Both the position numbers and the translations under genes were made by a program. This document shows, piece after piece, positions 63,947-64,000 of a stretch of 64,000 nt of DNA. The stretch's first letter is position 1. Each line of letters starts with the position of its first letter. Location of the stretch: contig NZ_JAMLIX010000002.1 of the NCBI RefSeq assembly GCF_023953965.1, forward strand, positions 1,157,501-1,221,500, in the 5' to 3' direction. Source of the stretch: Bosea sp. (in: a-proteobacteria). Its GTDB lineage: Bacteria; Pseudomonadota; Alphaproteobacteria; Rhizobiales; Beijerinckiaceae. The notes beneath the pieces were generated by a model. That model did no database searches. It was not told the DNA's origin and saw nothing but the letters and a program-made list of their open reading frames with translations.

Positions 63947-64000
63947 TCTTACGTTCCGTCACCGCGACAGGCGGGGATCAGGCGTCCGGCGCCTCGACGA

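Noticed and set aside
63960..64000. End of a minus-strand gene at the right edge (a frame ending VEAPDA with stop near 63976-63978)
   Set aside because: Only about 20 bases of it are visible, so a coding call cannot be supported. It is left as a possibility.

Overview
The window is a GC-rich chromosomal segment (about two thirds G+C) from an alphaproteobacterium, most likely Hyphomicrobiales and possibly a Bosea-like lineage. The inference rests on gene content and order: the NDUFA12-type complex I subunit beside a DUF2155 protein and aat, the ppx/rlmE pair, marC beside gyrA, an OlsB-like acyltransferase, a B12-dependent ribonucleotide reductase, DUF2865 and DUF3253 proteins, GTTC-N7-GTTC LexA-type boxes, and hairpin repeats of Rhizobiales style. 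No phage, transposase, CRISPR array or classical defence island was seen. Most of the window is housekeeping core genome with a light accessory layer.

Layout. 0.2-8.3 kb: ilvD, a PsiF-like secreted protein, an Lrp/AsnC regulator with a saccharopine-dehydrogenase-like enzyme, an orphan msrQ, an MFS exporter and uppP. 8.5-16.8 kb: a glutathione transferase, queG, an NAD-binding epimerase-like protein, an OlsB-like acyltransferase, a hybrid histidine kinase, yifB/comM and msrA. 16.9-23.1 kb: a small membrane protein, tRNA-Ser(GGA), and a divergent TetR / RND efflux module with a candidate operator. 23.1-31.5 kb: glpK, ppx/gppA, rlmE, a DHA2 exporter, guaB and a MAPEG protein. 31.6-39.5 kb: a DUF2865 protein, an iron(III) ABC importer (binding protein and permease, no ATPase), an AsmA-like protein, a MetX-fold hydrolase or acyltransferase, and a marC gene broken by one frameshift. 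39.5-49 kb: gyrA with a 12-codon mini-ORF in front, aat, DUF2155, NDUFA12, then an 0.8-kb gap with a promoter and structured leader in front of nrdJ. 49-57.3 kb: SDR, mccB, lipB, a short orphan FliN-like protein, tRNA-Leu(GAG), two tandem GH25 lysozyme-like proteins, isovaleryl-CoA dehydrogenase and a GGCT-like protein. 57.3-64 kb: rhodanese, DUF3253, YdcF-like, GST, pccA, a HAD phosphatase, and a secreted cysteine-pair protein whose upstream region holds two LexA-type boxes.

How the genes fit together. The metabolic theme is branched-chain amino acids and odd-chain acyl-CoA: ilvD makes the keto acids, while ivd, mccB and pccA break down leucine/isovalerate and propionyl-CoA. They sit in separate units, and mccA and pccB are absent here. 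Envelope and stress functions also recur: RND and MFS exporters, uppP, AsmA, two GH25 enzymes, ornithine-lipid synthesis, and methionine sulfoxide repair. The observations most worth following are the paired SOS boxes before an uncharacterised secreted protein, the repeat element that forms part of a signal-peptide n-region in the second GH25 gene, the structured leader of nrdJ, the gyrA mini-ORF, and the marC frameshift.
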